Source: Bacillota bacterium (lineage in GTDB: Bacteria; Bacillota; Clostridia; Christensenellales; Pumilibacteraceae). Taken from it: a stretch of DNA of 64,000 nucleotides. The DNA is taken from positions 19,657 through 83,656 of the forward strand of contig WRAY01000008.1 in NCBI GenBank assembly GCA_009779975.1, read 5' to 3'. Each line of letters starts with the position of its first letter. Positions within the stretch are counted from its first letter, which is position 1. The notes under the pieces are model-generated. The model did not search any database and was not told the DNA's origin. It saw nothing but the letters and a program-made list of their open reading frames with translations. The position numbers were made by a program, and so were the translations under genes. Positions 1-8,643 of this stretch are shown in pieces.

Positions 1-1
1 T

Positions 2-1507
2 CAAAAATCTTTAAATGAGTTTGGTTTTGAAGGCGACAGCGAACTTCTAATCACTCGAAAATTCAACTCTCAAAACAAACACGAAATAAGAATCAACGGA
101 AAAATCGCAACGCTTTCAATGCTGAAGGCGCTGATGCAAAACATTGTAGACATCTATGGACAAGGCGAACATCAAAACTACATACTCCCAATCCACCACA
201 TTAAACTATTAGACAGTTTTGCAAAAAGTGACTTTTTAGATTTGCCTCAAAAAGTAAAAACAAACTATTTAGAACATTTAAGACTTGTCAAAGAGATTAA
301 AAATTTGGGAGATGCAGACGAAAGAGAAAGAAACCGTGACTTTCTTTCCTATCAAATAGAAGAAATAAAAAAAGCAAAAACCTATGAAGGGGAAGAAGAA
401 GAACTTATCGAACGCCGAAGATTTATTCTGGGGGCGGAACGAATTAACGAAGCACTAGGAGAAGCATACGGCACTTTAAACGGTGATGAATCCTCAAATG
501 CAGTAGACAATGTGAGGACGGCATATAGAGCAATAGATTCAATATCAAGTTTTTCAACTACTCTTGCAGAACTCTCAGAGCGGCTAAACTCACTATTCAT
601 TGAACTAAAAGACATAAGTGCAAGTGTTGGAGACGAAGTCGATGCGTTTGAATTTGATGAAAAAGACCTTGACAAAATTGAAGCAAGACTTGATGCGATA
701 AGAACTTTAAAACGAAAATACGGCGACTATCAAAAAATGCAAAAGTTTCTCATTGATGCTGAGGCAACGCATGCAAAACTGGAAAACGGAGCGGAACTAT
801 TCGACAAACTAACAAAAGAAAAAGAGACAAATCTTAAAACACTTTATAACGACTGTAAAGAACTATCAGATATTCGACGAAAAAAAGCGGAAAAATTTGA
901 AAAACTAATCAGTCAAACCGTCAAAGACCTTGGAATGCCGCAAGCGGTTTTTAAAATAGTTTTCAACGATTTTCCAACTATTTCAGAATGTGAAAAAGAC
1001 CTTTCTCAAACAGGGTTAGACAATGCCGAATTTTATTTCTCCGCAAATCCGGGACAACCAATAAAACCGCTGACAAAAATTATATCCGGCGGAGAGATGT
1101 CAAGATTTATATTAGCGCTAAAAGTAATTTTGTCAAGTGCAGACGATATTGAAGTTATGGTTTTTGATGAGATTGATGTCGGAATCAGCGGAATAGTCGG
1201 GCAAGAGATTGCAAAAAAATTAGCAAGTATCGCATTCGACAGACAAGTTTTGTGTGTCACTCATCTATCCTCAATCGCTGCTATGGCAGACAGTCATTAT
1301 TTTATCAAAAAGACTCAAAGCCAAACAGACACCTCTGTCACTGTTTCGCTTCTTGACAACGATTCTTCAATAGGAGAAGTTGCAAGACTTAGCGGTTCGC
1401 TTGGCATAAGCGAAAGTTCAAACGAAAACGCAAAAGAAATGAAAAACTGGAGCAATAATTATAAATTACAAATTACAGATTGCAAATTACAAATCAAAGA
1501 CAATTAA
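2..1507 (+). CDS. recN: DNA repair protein RecN, 3' part
   Basis: SMC-like ATPase of double-strand break repair, cut by the window edge, so the N-terminal Walker A half lies outside. The frame is open from base 2 and begins in the typical RecN stretch RINGKIATLSMLK, followed by IYGQGEHQN. The middle is a coiled coil. The C-terminal ATPase lobe carries the signature motif ISGGEMSRF and the Walker B motif VMVFDEIDVGISG, then CVTHLSSIAA. The last 15 or so residues (after MKNWSNN) are encoded by one arm of a palindromic repeat of the 'aattacaaattacag' type that continues into the spacer before rel. The native C-terminus has therefore been replaced or extended by repeat sequence. Identification is firm from the motifs; the repeat origin of the tail is my reading. 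Confidence 0.95.
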   Translation, partial: QKSLNEFGFEGDSELLITRKFNSQNKHEIRINGKIATLSMLKALMQNIVDIYGQGEHQNYILPIHHIKLLDSFAKSDFLDLPQKVKTNYLEHLRLVKEIKNLGDADERERNRDFLSYQIEEIKKAKTYEGEEEELIERRRFILGAERINEALGEAYGTLNGDESSNAVDNVRTAYRAIDSISSFSTTLAELSERLNSLFIELKDISASVGDEVDAFEFDEKDLDKIEARLDAIRTLKRKYGDYQKMQKFLIDAEATHAKLENGAELFDKLTKEKETNLKTLYNDCKELSDIRRKKAEKFEKLISQTVKDLGMPQAVFKIVFNDFPTISECEKDLSQTGLDNAEFYFSANPGQPIKPLTKIISGGEMSRFILALKVILSSADDIEVMVFDEIDVGISGIVGQEIAKKLASIAFDRQVLCVTHLSSIAAMADSHYFIKKTQSQTDTSVTVSLLDNDSSIGEVARLSGSLGISESSNENAKEMKNWSNNYKLQITDCKLQIKDN

Positions 1508-1558
1508 TAATTAATAAACATTTGTCCTTTGTTCGCTGTAATTTGTAAATTGATAACA

Positions 1559-3715
1559 ATGAGTAAAGAATTTTTGAAAAAATGCGCACAATTCTACAAA
1601 GGTGAGCAATTAAAGGTTATTGAAAATGCATTCAAACATGCGAGTGCATTTCACGCTGAAGGTCCTCCAAGGTTTTCCGGCGAGCCTTATATTATTCACC
1701 CTATTGCAGTTGCAAACATACTCATTGACCTAGGGCTTGACCATTCAAGCATAGCGGCAGCGCTTTTACACGATGTTTTAGAAGACACCCCAGCAACTGA
1801 AGAAACCTTAAAAGAGTTGGTTGGCGAGGAAATAACCTCTCTCGTTATGGGTGTCACAAAACTTGACGGAATAACATTCACCTCAAAACTTGAAGAGCAA
1901 GCAGAAAATTTTTCAAAAATGTTTGTCGCAATGGCAAACGACATCAGAGTTATTCTTATTAAAATTTGTGACCGTCTCCACAACATGAGAACTCTCAAAT
2001 ACCTAACTAATGAAAAGCAAAAGGCAATGGCACAAGAAACTTTAGACATTTATGTTCCGCTTGCATCCAGATTAGGACTTTCTTATATCAAAAGTGAACT
2101 GGAAGACCTCGGACTAAAATATTTGCGGCCTGATGTCTATGAAGAGTTAACAAAAGAAATTGCGATGCATCGAGAGGAAAGGCAAGGACAAGTTGATAAA
2201 ATTGCAGTTGAATTGAAAAAAATGTTGGACGAATTGGGGATAAAAGGCGAAATAAGCGGTCGTCCTAAACATTTTTTTAGTATCTACAAAAAGATAGTCA
2301 AACAAAACAAAACAGTTGAAGAGATTTATGATTTGACCGCTATGCGTGTTATTGTCAAAACAACAGATGATTGTTATTCAATGCTCGGAAAAATTCACTC
2401 TCGCTGGACGCCGCTCCCGGGAAGAGTAAAAGACTATATTGCAGTTCCGAAACCAAACAATTATCAATCGCTTCACACCACTGTAATGCCGGGAAAACTT
2501 CTTGAACGACCCTTTGAGATCCAAATAAGAACCGCCGATATGCACAAAATCGCAGAATTCGGTGTTGCGGCGCATTGGAAATACAAAGAAGCAAAAAAGA
2601 AAGAAAGTGCCCAAAAAAATATCGCCTATGAAGAAAGGCTGAAATGGCTTCGAGGAGTTCTCTCCGACACAGAAGGACTATCAAGTTCAAAAGAGTTCTA
2701 TGAGAGTTTCAAGTTTGACTTAATGCCGGATCAAGTTTTCATTTTCACACCAAGAGGCGATGTGAAAATTTTGCCGGAAGGCTCAACTCCTATTGACTTT
2801 GCCTATAGCGTTCACAGCGAAATAGGCAATAAATGCACAGGCGCAAAAATCAATTCAAAAATGGTGCCGCTCTCAACTAAACTCAAAACAGGCGATTATG
2901 TTGAAATAATAACCTCAGCAACATCAAAAGGTCCCTCTCGTGACTGGCTTAAAATTGTCAAAACAACAGGTGCAAAATCAAAGATTAACCTATTTTTCAA
3001 AAAGACAATGAAAGAGGAACACATCAAGTTGGGCAAGAGTATGTTTGAAGATGAGGCAAAACGGAAAGGATATTCCGTATCTGATTTATTAAAGCCAAAA
3101 CATCTCGACATTATCAAAAAACGCTACGCACTCTCTTCGCTTGACGACATGTATGCCTTGATTGGTTTTGGAGAGTTAACAGTTGGAAAAATTCTCCCAA
3201 AACTAATTGAAGAACACAACAAAGAAAACAAAGTCCAAGTTGTAACCGACAAAATAGTTGAAACAACGAAAAAGACAAGTTCAGGCGGTGTCATAATAGA
3301 CGGTTATGACGACATCTTAATTCGACTTGCCCGTTGCTGCACCCCTGTTCCGGGAGACAACATCATGGGATTTGTTTCAAGAGGAAAAGGAGTAGCCATA
3401 CACAGAGCAACCTGTCAGAATATCCAGTATGCCGAGCAATTCCGCTTAATTGACGCAAAATGGGCAAGGCAGCCATCGGAAGAGTTCATTGTCACATTCT
3501 GTGTCGAAACAAAAAACAGCGAAGGTGTCATCGCAAAAATAGCCTCACTGCTCTATGAGTTGAAACTTTCAATCACTAACATGGAAGCAAAAGTTGTAAA
3601 AAACCAAATGGGACAAATCCGATTCTCAATCTGGATAAAATCAACAAAACAAGTAGATCTGGTAATCAAAAAAATAAAACAACTAAATGACATTGAAAAA
3701 ATCTACAGAGTTTAA
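1559..3715 (+). CDS. rel: bifunctional (p)ppGpp synthetase/hydrolase Rel
   Basis: Stringent-response enzyme of 718 residues, the full length for RelA/SpoT homologues. In order: HD hydrolase domain (HD at residues 71-72, later CDRLHNMRTL), synthetase domain with GRPKHFFSIYKK and RVKD at about 289-292, a TGS domain from about 385 (PDQVFIFTPRG) and a C-terminal ACT domain. RXKD rather than EXDD is the loop of bifunctional Rel enzymes, and the HD site looks intact, so both activities are expected. I place the start at the ATG at 1559 (MSKEFLKK). The upstream in-frame codons are only the right arm of the palindromic repeat that begins inside recN. No Shine-Dalgarno sequence precedes this ATG. Confidence 0.95.
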   Translation: MSKEFLKKCAQFYKGEQLKVIENAFKHASAFHAEGPPRFSGEPYIIHPIAVANILIDLGLDHSSIAAALLHDVLEDTPATEETLKELVGEEITSLVMGVTKLDGITFTSKLEEQAENFSKMFVAMANDIRVILIKICDRLHNMRTLKYLTNEKQKAMAQETLDIYVPLASRLGLSYIKSELEDLGLKYLRPDVYEELTKEIAMHREERQGQVDKIAVELKKMLDELGIKGEISGRPKHFFSIYKKIVKQNKTVEEIYDLTAMRVIVKTTDDCYSMLGKIHSRWTPLPGRVKDYIAVPKPNNYQSLHTTVMPGKLLERPFEIQIRTADMHKIAEFGVAAHWKYKEAKKKESAQKNIAYEERLKWLRGVLSDTEGLSSSKEFYESFKFDLMPDQVFIFTPRGDVKILPEGSTPIDFAYSVHSEIGNKCTGAKINSKMVPLSTKLKTGDYVEIITSATSKGPSRDWLKIVKTTGAKSKINLFFKKTMKEEHIKLGKSMFEDEAKRKGYSVSDLLKPKHLDIIKKRYALSSLDDMYALIGFGELTVGKILPKLIEEHNKENKVQVVTDKIVETTKKTSSGGVIIDGYDDILIRLARCCTPVPGDNIMGFVSRGKGVAIHRATCQNIQYAEQFRLIDAKWARQPSEEFIVTFCVETKNSEGVIAKIASLLYELKLSITNMEAKVVKNQMGQIRFSIWIKSTKQVDLVIKKIKQLNDIEKIYRV

Positions 3716-3776
3716 AATAAAATAAATCATCAAAACACTGTTTTGGTGATAACTAAGAACTTGCGCCTCATTAAGA

Positions 3777-5216
3777 ATGTTTATTTGCCAAAAAGAAGAA
3801 TACTACAGCGAACTATTCAACATAGTCCGTCAATTTAAAAAACACGAGACAAGAAACATCTCGTGTCTTTTTGAAGATGATAAATTCATTATCTCCTTGA
3901 ATGATAAAATAACTGCAGGGGAGGTCAGTGACCACCCGCACCTTAAAAAAAATGAGAGGAATGATGCTCAATTAAATTCGTTTAATTTTAACTTCACCAA
4001 GAAGTCAAAAAAAGAAACACTCTTCTTTCTAAAAACAACTCTTTATAAAGTCCTAAGCAAATATTTCAACGAAACTCTTCCATGGGGGGCACTAACAGGC
4101 ATCCGCCCAACCAAACTAGTCTATGACGCTTTAGACGGTGGAAAATCGGTGGACGAAGCAAAAGAATTCCTCATTAAAAACTACTTTGTATCAGAAGATA
4201 AAGCCGCATTAACATGCGAAATTGTTCAAAATCAAAAACCCTACCTACTCTCAAATGAAGAAAAAAACAACTTTGTCAACCTCTATATACACATTCCTTT
4301 TTGTCCGTCTCGCTGTAACTACTGCTCATTCGTCACACTAGAAACAAAAAAATTTTCTCACCTCATAGAGTTGTATTTTGAAAAACTAATAACAGAACTA
4401 AAGCACGATTTATCTCTAATAAAGTTCCAAAATAAAAAAATATACTCGGTTTATATCGGCGGCGGAACTCCTTCATGTCTTCCGCTTCCTATGATAAAAA
4501 AACTCCTTTCATATCTTACATTCGATTGTGAAATAACCTTTGAAGCAGGACGAAGTGACACTATAACAAAAGAACTCTTGGAAGTTTTAAAAGAAGGAGG
4601 GGTGACAAGAATTTGTCTCAATCCCCAGACTTTATCCGATGATACATTAAAAAAAATAGGAAGAGTTCACACAGCGAAAGATTTTTTTGATGCCTATGAT
4701 CTAATCAAAAAACGCAACTTCACAATCAACTGCGACTTAATCTATGGCATAGATGAAACAGAAAAAGACTTCCAAAACACACTCGAAAAAATCATAGAAC
4801 TAAAACCGCACAACATAACCGTTCACACGCTCTCCAGCAAAAAAGGCTCAAAAGCAAGTCAGGAGAGTAAAAAGAGTGATAGTGTATGGGAGAGTAATAT
4901 TAATGTCCGATATATAACTAATCAATTAGAAGAAAACAACTACCATCCCTACTATCTCTATCGCCAAAAAGAACAACTTTCAAATCTTGACAATATTGGC
5001 TATTCACTAAAAAAATATGAATGCATTAATAATATTTCCGTAATGGAAGAGTTACTATCAGTTATGGCAATCGGTGCAGGAGCAATCTCTAAACAAATAT
5101 TTCACAAAAAAGACAACACTCAAATCGAACGCTTTGCCAACCTTCGTGATGTTCAACTATATATCAACAGATTTGATGAAATTCTAAAAAAGAAAGGTGA
5201 GTTTTTTATAACTTAA
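3777..5216 (+). CDS. hemZ: HemZ-type coproporphyrinogen III oxidase-like radical SAM protein
   Basis: Oxygen-independent coproporphyrinogen oxidase-like enzyme of the HemZ branch, 479 residues. Residues 102-113 (PWGALTGIRPTK) are the HemZ signature. The radical SAM cluster motif is C176, C180 and C183 in FCPSRCNYCSF, and the SAM-binding glycine motif is in VYIGGGTPS. Residues 46-57 (AGEVSDHPH) are encoded by a copy of the 'gtaggggcggtcagtgaccg' repeat and look like an in-frame insertion. A hairpin with a T tract, like an intrinsic terminator, sits at 3842-3872 inside the first 30 codons. The start ATG at 3777 has no clear Shine-Dalgarno sequence. Radical SAM family is certain; HemZ rather than HemW or another relative is likely. 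Confidence 0.88.
   Translation: MFICQKEEYYSELFNIVRQFKKHETRNISCLFEDDKFIISLNDKITAGEVSDHPHLKKNERNDAQLNSFNFNFTKKSKKETLFFLKTTLYKVLSKYFNETLPWGALTGIRPTKLVYDALDGGKSVDEAKEFLIKNYFVSEDKAALTCEIVQNQKPYLLSNEEKNNFVNLYIHIPFCPSRCNYCSFVTLETKKFSHLIELYFEKLITELKHDLSLIKFQNKKIYSVYIGGGTPSCLPLPMIKKLLSYLTFDCEITFEAGRSDTITKELLEVLKEGGVTRICLNPQTLSDDTLKKIGRVHTAKDFFDAYDLIKKRNFTINCDLIYGIDETEKDFQNTLEKIIELKPHNITVHTLSSKKGSKASQESKKSDSVWESNINVRYITNQLEENNYHPYYLYRQKEQLSNLDNIGYSLKKYECINNISVMEELLSVMAIGAGAISKQIFHKKDNTQIERFANLRDVQLYINRFDEILKKKGEFFIT
3842..3872 (+). terminator. terminator-like hairpin inside hemZ
   Basis: Arms acacgaga (3842-3849) and tctcgtgt (3859-3866) are perfect complements with a 9-base loop, followed by ctttttt-like sequence. 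It lies in codons 22-32 of hemZ. It could attenuate hemZ transcription or be the scar of a repeat; the sequence alone does not decide. Confidence 0.4.
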
Positions 5217-5294
5217 TTTATTCATCAAAATAGCCTGCTTCTTCTAAAAATTTTTTAAAAGAATAGCCTGAACGGTCGCATATTTGTTTTAATA

Positions 5295-5583
5295 GTGCGG
5301 GAGGCTCTAGCTTGCACAGCCCCAAGGGGCAAAACAGGCGGGCTTATTAGATCATTGGCAAAAGCCGAAATAACCACCCGTGCAAAATGGTACGGTCCGT
5401 ATTGAGTTTGAGGGCAACGATCCCAAGGGCGTACCTTATTAAAAAATTGCAAATGTCCTCAATTTTGGCTCAAGCAACATTCAAGGCACCCGATTTATAA
5501 ATAAAGCCATACGCAAATTAAAAGGCATGGACAAACTGATAGTTGAAAGATTTGAGCAAAAGGCTTATAATGCTGCTGATTGA
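5295..5583 (+). pseudogene. remnant of a phage tail-component gene (HK97 gp10-like)
   Basis: From the GTG at 5295 one frame reads VREALACTAPRGKTGGLIRS, a typical stretch of HK97 gp10-like head-tail proteins. Near 5390 the reading moves to another frame (VRIEFEGNDPKG), meets a TAA, then runs through NVLNFGSSNIQGTRFINKAI to a TGA at 5581. At least one frameshift and one stop are needed to join the pieces, so the gene is dead. No better gene was seen on either strand of the 5217-5635 spacer. The family is inferred from motif memory; a profile search would settle it. Confidence 0.55.
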
Positions 5584-5635
5584 TTTGACTTAATATATAG
5601 TTTTTTGATACAATTATTTTGAGGTCGCCTTTATT

Positions 5636-6250
5636 ATGACATATCAAGAAACAATCGAATTAAAAGACAAGATATTAAAAAATGAAATTTCTGTTGCGGA
5701 CGCGATAGAAATGTATCTTGCTAAAACTAAAACAAAGTCATGGCACACTAAGGACTGGAAAGAAAGACGGGCAAAAATTATAAAAGATGAGTGCGAAATT
5801 TGTGCAAGCAAGAAAGTTTTGACATTACAGCATAAATCCCATCCTCGAAAACTTAGCGACCATACAAGAGAAACAACAACTGACCTAGCTAGAAATTATG
5901 TAGATACTAATCCGACAATTACGCAAGATGATTTTTTAGTTCATGTTAAAAATAATTTTGATTATTGCCCCGTTAAGTTATGTCCAAACTGCAAAAGCAG
6001 GAATCCTAACGAGAGAATGAGAAAAAAGCCGCAGTATTTATGTACTATTTGCAGATTAGAATTTGACGAAGCCATACACAAATCCGTAGAGGACTTGGTT
6101 GCTGAGTTTTACAGCGATGCCGACACGCCGGAGGTAAACGACAAATGCTTTGTATCAAAGGACAAATACAGGAATGTTCAGCGATTATCGCAAATAAAAT
6201 ACTGGTTACTGCGAGAGGGTGCAAAAGGAAAACACAAGGACGAGATATAG
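5636..6250 (+). CDS. Cys-rich phage-associated protein, first part (amber-interrupted)
   Basis: A 204-residue protein of unknown function with zinc-binding cysteine pairs: CEICASKK followed by LQHKSHPRK (an HNH-like arrangement), then CPNCKSRN and CTICRLEF. It lies between two phage gene remnants. The frame ends at a TAG (6248-6250). Without a frame change the same frame continues at once with REAFLRYLDENIKYLSF and the next cysteine-rich stretch, so this and the next entry look like one gene of about 325 codons broken by a single amber codon. HNH nuclease or zinc-ribbon protein are both possible; I do not recognise it firmly. Confidence 0.6.
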   Translation: MTYQETIELKDKILKNEISVADAIEMYLAKTKTKSWHTKDWKERRAKIIKDECEICASKKVLTLQHKSHPRKLSDHTRETTTDLARNYVDTNPTITQDDFLVHVKNNFDYCPVKLCPNCKSRNPNERMRKKPQYLCTICRLEFDEAIHKSVEDLVAEFYSDADTPEVNDKCFVSKDKYRNVQRLSQIKYWLLREGAKGKHKDEI

Positions 6251-6262
6251 AGAGAGGCTTTT

Positions 6263-6616
6263 TTGAGATATCTTGATGAAAACATAAAATATTTGTCTTT
6301 TGAGGACACGCTGACTTGTTGTAGAAAATGTGCGTTTAATTACGACTTAAACAATATGGAATTATGCCCGCAATGTAAAAAGTATTATAAAGGCATTCCA
6401 TATCCGACTTGTATTGAGTGCTTGCCGGAGGATAAGAGAAAAGCTGCAAAGGAAAAAATAGAGTTTGGAAAAGAATGGGCGTCTATGCACGAGGAATTAG
6501 GCATTTTTGAGTCTATGACTTTGGGCGAAATTGTAAAGATAATTCGTAAAGAAAAAGTAATTCACAAAACCGCTATTGACGAGTTAGAAAAATACTTGAT
6601 AGGTGAAATGACTTAG
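6263..6616 (+). CDS. Cys-rich phage-associated protein, second part
   Basis: Continuation of the preceding frame past its TAG, 117 residues if started at the TTG at 6263. It holds three more CxxC pairs (CRKC, CPQC, CIEC), which suggest one or two zinc ribbons, and a helical C-terminus. The sequence upstream of the TTG (agagagaggc) could serve as a ribosome site, but the unbroken frame argues for a former fusion with the upstream part. It could still be made as a separate polypeptide. No named family is recognised. Confidence 0.5.
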   Translation: MRYLDENIKYLSFEDTLTCCRKCAFNYDLNNMELCPQCKKYYKGIPYPTCIECLPEDKRKAAKEKIEFGKEWASMHEELGIFESMTLGEIVKIIRKEKVIHKTAIDELEKYLIGEMT

Positions 6617-6618
6617 TT

Positions 6619-6756
6619 CATGTGTATTTCAAGCGCAAGGATTTTGAAAAACACGCCAACAACGATGCCTTTCTTGATACCGAGTTAAGATACCTCAGCA
6701 ATAATTTTGCTAGACAAGTAAATAATTTCAATGATTGGCTAGTAGATCAAGATTAA
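6619..6756 (+). pseudogene. short phage-like remnant
   Basis: A 45-codon open stretch reads VYFKRKDFEKHANND then LRYLSNNFARQVNNF and ends at a TAA (6754). There is no start codon with a ribosome site. Its place between phage relics suggests the end of a lost phage gene, but I do not recognise the protein. Confidence 0.3.
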
Positions 6757-6779
6757 GGCACAATCAAAAACAAATAACG

Positions 6780-6808
6780 AAACGCATTCTTTGAGTGCGT
6801 TTTCTTAT
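6780..6808 (+). terminator. intrinsic terminator in the prophage relic
   Basis: Arms aacgca (6782-6787) and tgcgtt (6797-6802) with a T-rich tail. It separates the upstream relics from the tape-measure remnant. Confidence 0.5.
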
Positions 6809-6840
6809 TGCCAAAAATAAAGCACGGGAGGTAATGCGGC

Positions 6841-7050
6841 ATGGTGACAAAGGTCGGACGCTCGTTAGACGAGATAGACAGCAAAGTAAAACAACTCAGT
6901 CAAAGCATAAAGGACAGCACTAAAAAGACAAAAGAGTTAGGCAGGACGTTGAAATTAGATCCACGCAACACGCAGGTGGCGGCGCAGTAGATGCGCGCAC
7001 TATCAACGCAGATCGGGCAAGCGACGCAGAATGTCGCAATCCTTAGATAG
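6841..7050 (+). pseudogene. remnant of a phage tail tape-measure gene (N-terminus)
   Basis: A clear ribosome site (gggaggtaa) precedes the ATG at 6841. The frame reads MVTKVGRSLDEIDSKVKQL, then TKELGRTLKLDPRNTQVAAQ, typical of tape-measure N-termini. An in-frame TAG follows at 6988, then MRALSTQIGQATQN, and a second TAG ends it at 7048, where a palindromic repeat begins. Full proteins have hundreds of residues, so only the N-terminal 70 codons survive. Confidence 0.6.
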
Positions 7051-7054
7051 TAAA

Positions 7055-7290
7055 ATTGTAGAGGTGAGCAACGCGAACCCGAATAATAGACAACATAATA
7101 TTAATAATTTAATCGGGTTCGCGTTGCTCGCCCCTACAATTTAATCCCCAGAATATCACATGACATAACAAATCGTAGGGACGATTCCCTGTCGCCCGAA
7201 CAATGTTACTCGTTGTCTACGAAACACAATTAAATAACGAACCAATAAATAATTGTAGGGGCGGTCAGTGACCGTCCGCACTTTTTAATA
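7055..7290. repeat. cluster of three palindromic repeats
   Basis: Three elements in a row. One at 7055-7143 has gtgagcaacgcgaaccc as left arm and its complement gggttcgcgttgctcgcc as right arm. A second at about 7170-7205 starts cgtagggacgattccctgtc. A third at about 7250-7283 starts gtaggggcggtcagtgaccg. All belong to the 'gtagggg' family found throughout the window. They fill the spacer between the phage relic and the convergent kinase gene. Confidence 0.75.
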
Positions 7291-7323
7291 TTAGATTTTT
7301 TTAAACGCAAAAGAGTTGAAGGC

Positions 7324-8544
7324 TTATTTCTTTTTTCTAAATAGCCACATTATGTTTTTCTTGCGGGGGGCAACGGTTTTTGGGATGTCTTGCGGGGGAG
7401 TTATACCATCGAGTGTTAGATCGTTTGTTGTTGGTTTAATCATTTCAAGCGGTTCATTTGAGCGAGGAGCGGCAGTTCCAATTTTGTCTCTTTCATTTGA
7501 TGCTCCGATTTTGTCTCTCTCATTTGAGACCCGAGGACTTGTCATGGGTGAGGTTGCAGACCTTGTTCCTCGAACTCCATATAGTCCGTTCTTCATTTGA
7601 GAGACATTTTGATAGCGATTTTTTGCATAGACTGCAATTGATTTGATGAGGGCGCTTTCTTGTGCAAGGTTGATTGCCGCTCCTTTTTCAGAAGGTTTTA
7701 TCAAAGTGTCTTTATACATTCTTTGAATGCTCTCAGGCGGCAGTTGTCCTGTTATGCAGTAGTAAATAGTGACCCCTAGCGCATAAACATCAGTCCAAGG
7801 ACCTTGCTCACCATGAACACGATATTGCTCTTCCGGAGCAAACCCTTGTTTCAAAACAATTGAGAGAGACTTTCCGTCCAAATTGCTTTGTTTTGCCGCA
7901 CCAAAATCAATGAGTTTGACTTGATTTTCTTTTGTTATCAGAATGTTGTCGGGCGAAATATCCCTGTGAACAAGCCCCAACTCATGAACTTTGACCAAAC
8001 TGTCCATAACAGGTCGAAGAATTTCCAAAACCTCATCACATGAAACTCTTCCGTTTTTTCGTTGAATGTATTTTTTTAAAGATATTCCGTCCAAAAACTC
8101 CATAACAATATATGCAGTTCCGTTTGCTGAAAAGAAATCCCGAACGCTGACTATGCCGGGCAAGGTTTTGATTTTTGCGAGCATCTTCGCTTCTTCAATG
8201 AATCTTTTCAAGCCCCTGTTTGACGCCGCCTGATTTTGTTTTGAATTGATGATGACTTGGTTTGACTTTGGAATTCTGTTGACATAGCCCGATGGGTAAT
8301 ATTCTTTTATTGCAACCTTTTGAGCATTAGTCAAATCCCATGCCATATAAGTTATTCCGAAGCCACCCTCGCCAATAACTTTGTAGACCAAATATTTGTT
8401 ATTAAGAAGTGTCCTTTGGGGAAGATGATGAGGGAGTCCGGGGGAGTCGTCCGCATGTTTTTTGCACGACAAACACACCCTGAATGCATCAAGGTCACCA
8501 AAGCAAAACATGCATATATTCTTATTTGTTCTGACTCTTTCCAT
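7324..8544 (-). CDS. zinc-ribbon Ser/Thr protein kinase (STPK)
   Basis: Eukaryotic-type protein kinase, 406 residues. A zinc ribbon (C11, C14, C24, C27) precedes the kinase domain, which has the glycine loop GEGGFGITY (58-66), the ATP lysine K80 in VAIKEYYP, the catalytic HRDISPDN (D195) and DFG at 213-215. The domain ends near 320. The tail is low complexity with a near-exact duplication of SNERDKIG and ends in basic residues; there is no membrane segment, so the kinase is probably cytosolic or peripheral. It is the last gene of a minus-strand run behind an ABC-2 permease, ABC ATPase and PP2C phosphatase; kinase and phosphatase probably act on common substrates. No Shine-Dalgarno sequence is seen; a palindromic repeat abuts the start. 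Confidence 0.9.
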   Translation of the reverse strand: MERVRTNKNICMFCFGDLDAFRVCLSCKKHADDSPGLPHHLPQRTLLNNKYLVYKVIGEGGFGITYMAWDLTNAQKVAIKEYYPSGYVNRIPKSNQVIINSKQNQAASNRGLKRFIEEAKMLAKIKTLPGIVSVRDFFSANGTAYIVMEFLDGISLKKYIQRKNGRVSCDEVLEILRPVMDSLVKVHELGLVHRDISPDNILITKENQVKLIDFGAAKQSNLDGKSLSIVLKQGFAPEEQYRVHGEQGPWTDVYALGVTIYYCITGQLPPESIQRMYKDTLIKPSEKGAAINLAQESALIKSIAVYAKNRYQNVSQMKNGLYGVRGTRSATSPMTSPRVSNERDKIGASNERDKIGTAAPRSNEPLEMIKPTTNDLTLDGITPPQDIPKTVAPRKKNIMWLFRKKK

Positions 8545-8554
8545 TTTTTTGGTA

Positions 8555-8640
8555 GTGGTTGGTGTTTGGTGATTAGTGGTTGGCGGTATTAATTAAATTT
8601 AACTAATACTAACTCACCATTCACTGCCACCAATCACCAA
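8555..8640. repeat. palindromic repeat, 'ggttggtgtttggtga' arms
   Basis: Left arm built from gtggttgg/tttggtga words, right arm from caccaatcacc words, with an AT-rich centre containing attaattaaatttaac. It fills the spacer between permease and kinase genes. The same words, complemented, occur inside the ECF component gene near 16800 and in potA and mnmG. Confidence 0.75.
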
Positions 8641-8643
8641 ATC

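Noticed and set aside
5255..5452. Minus-strand open frame of 65 codons
   Set aside because: It lies opposite the phage tail remnant, whose plus-strand residues fit a known family; no start signal on the minus strand.
6248..7050. Genetic code with TAG as a sense codon in the host
   Set aside because: Host genes such as those ending in TAG (rubrerythrin, kinase region) stop normally; only the phage relics are interrupted, and the tail remnant also has a frameshift.
7316..7646. Plus-strand frames opposite the kinase 3' end
   Set aside because: They are complements of the kinase tail repeat and have no ribosome sites.
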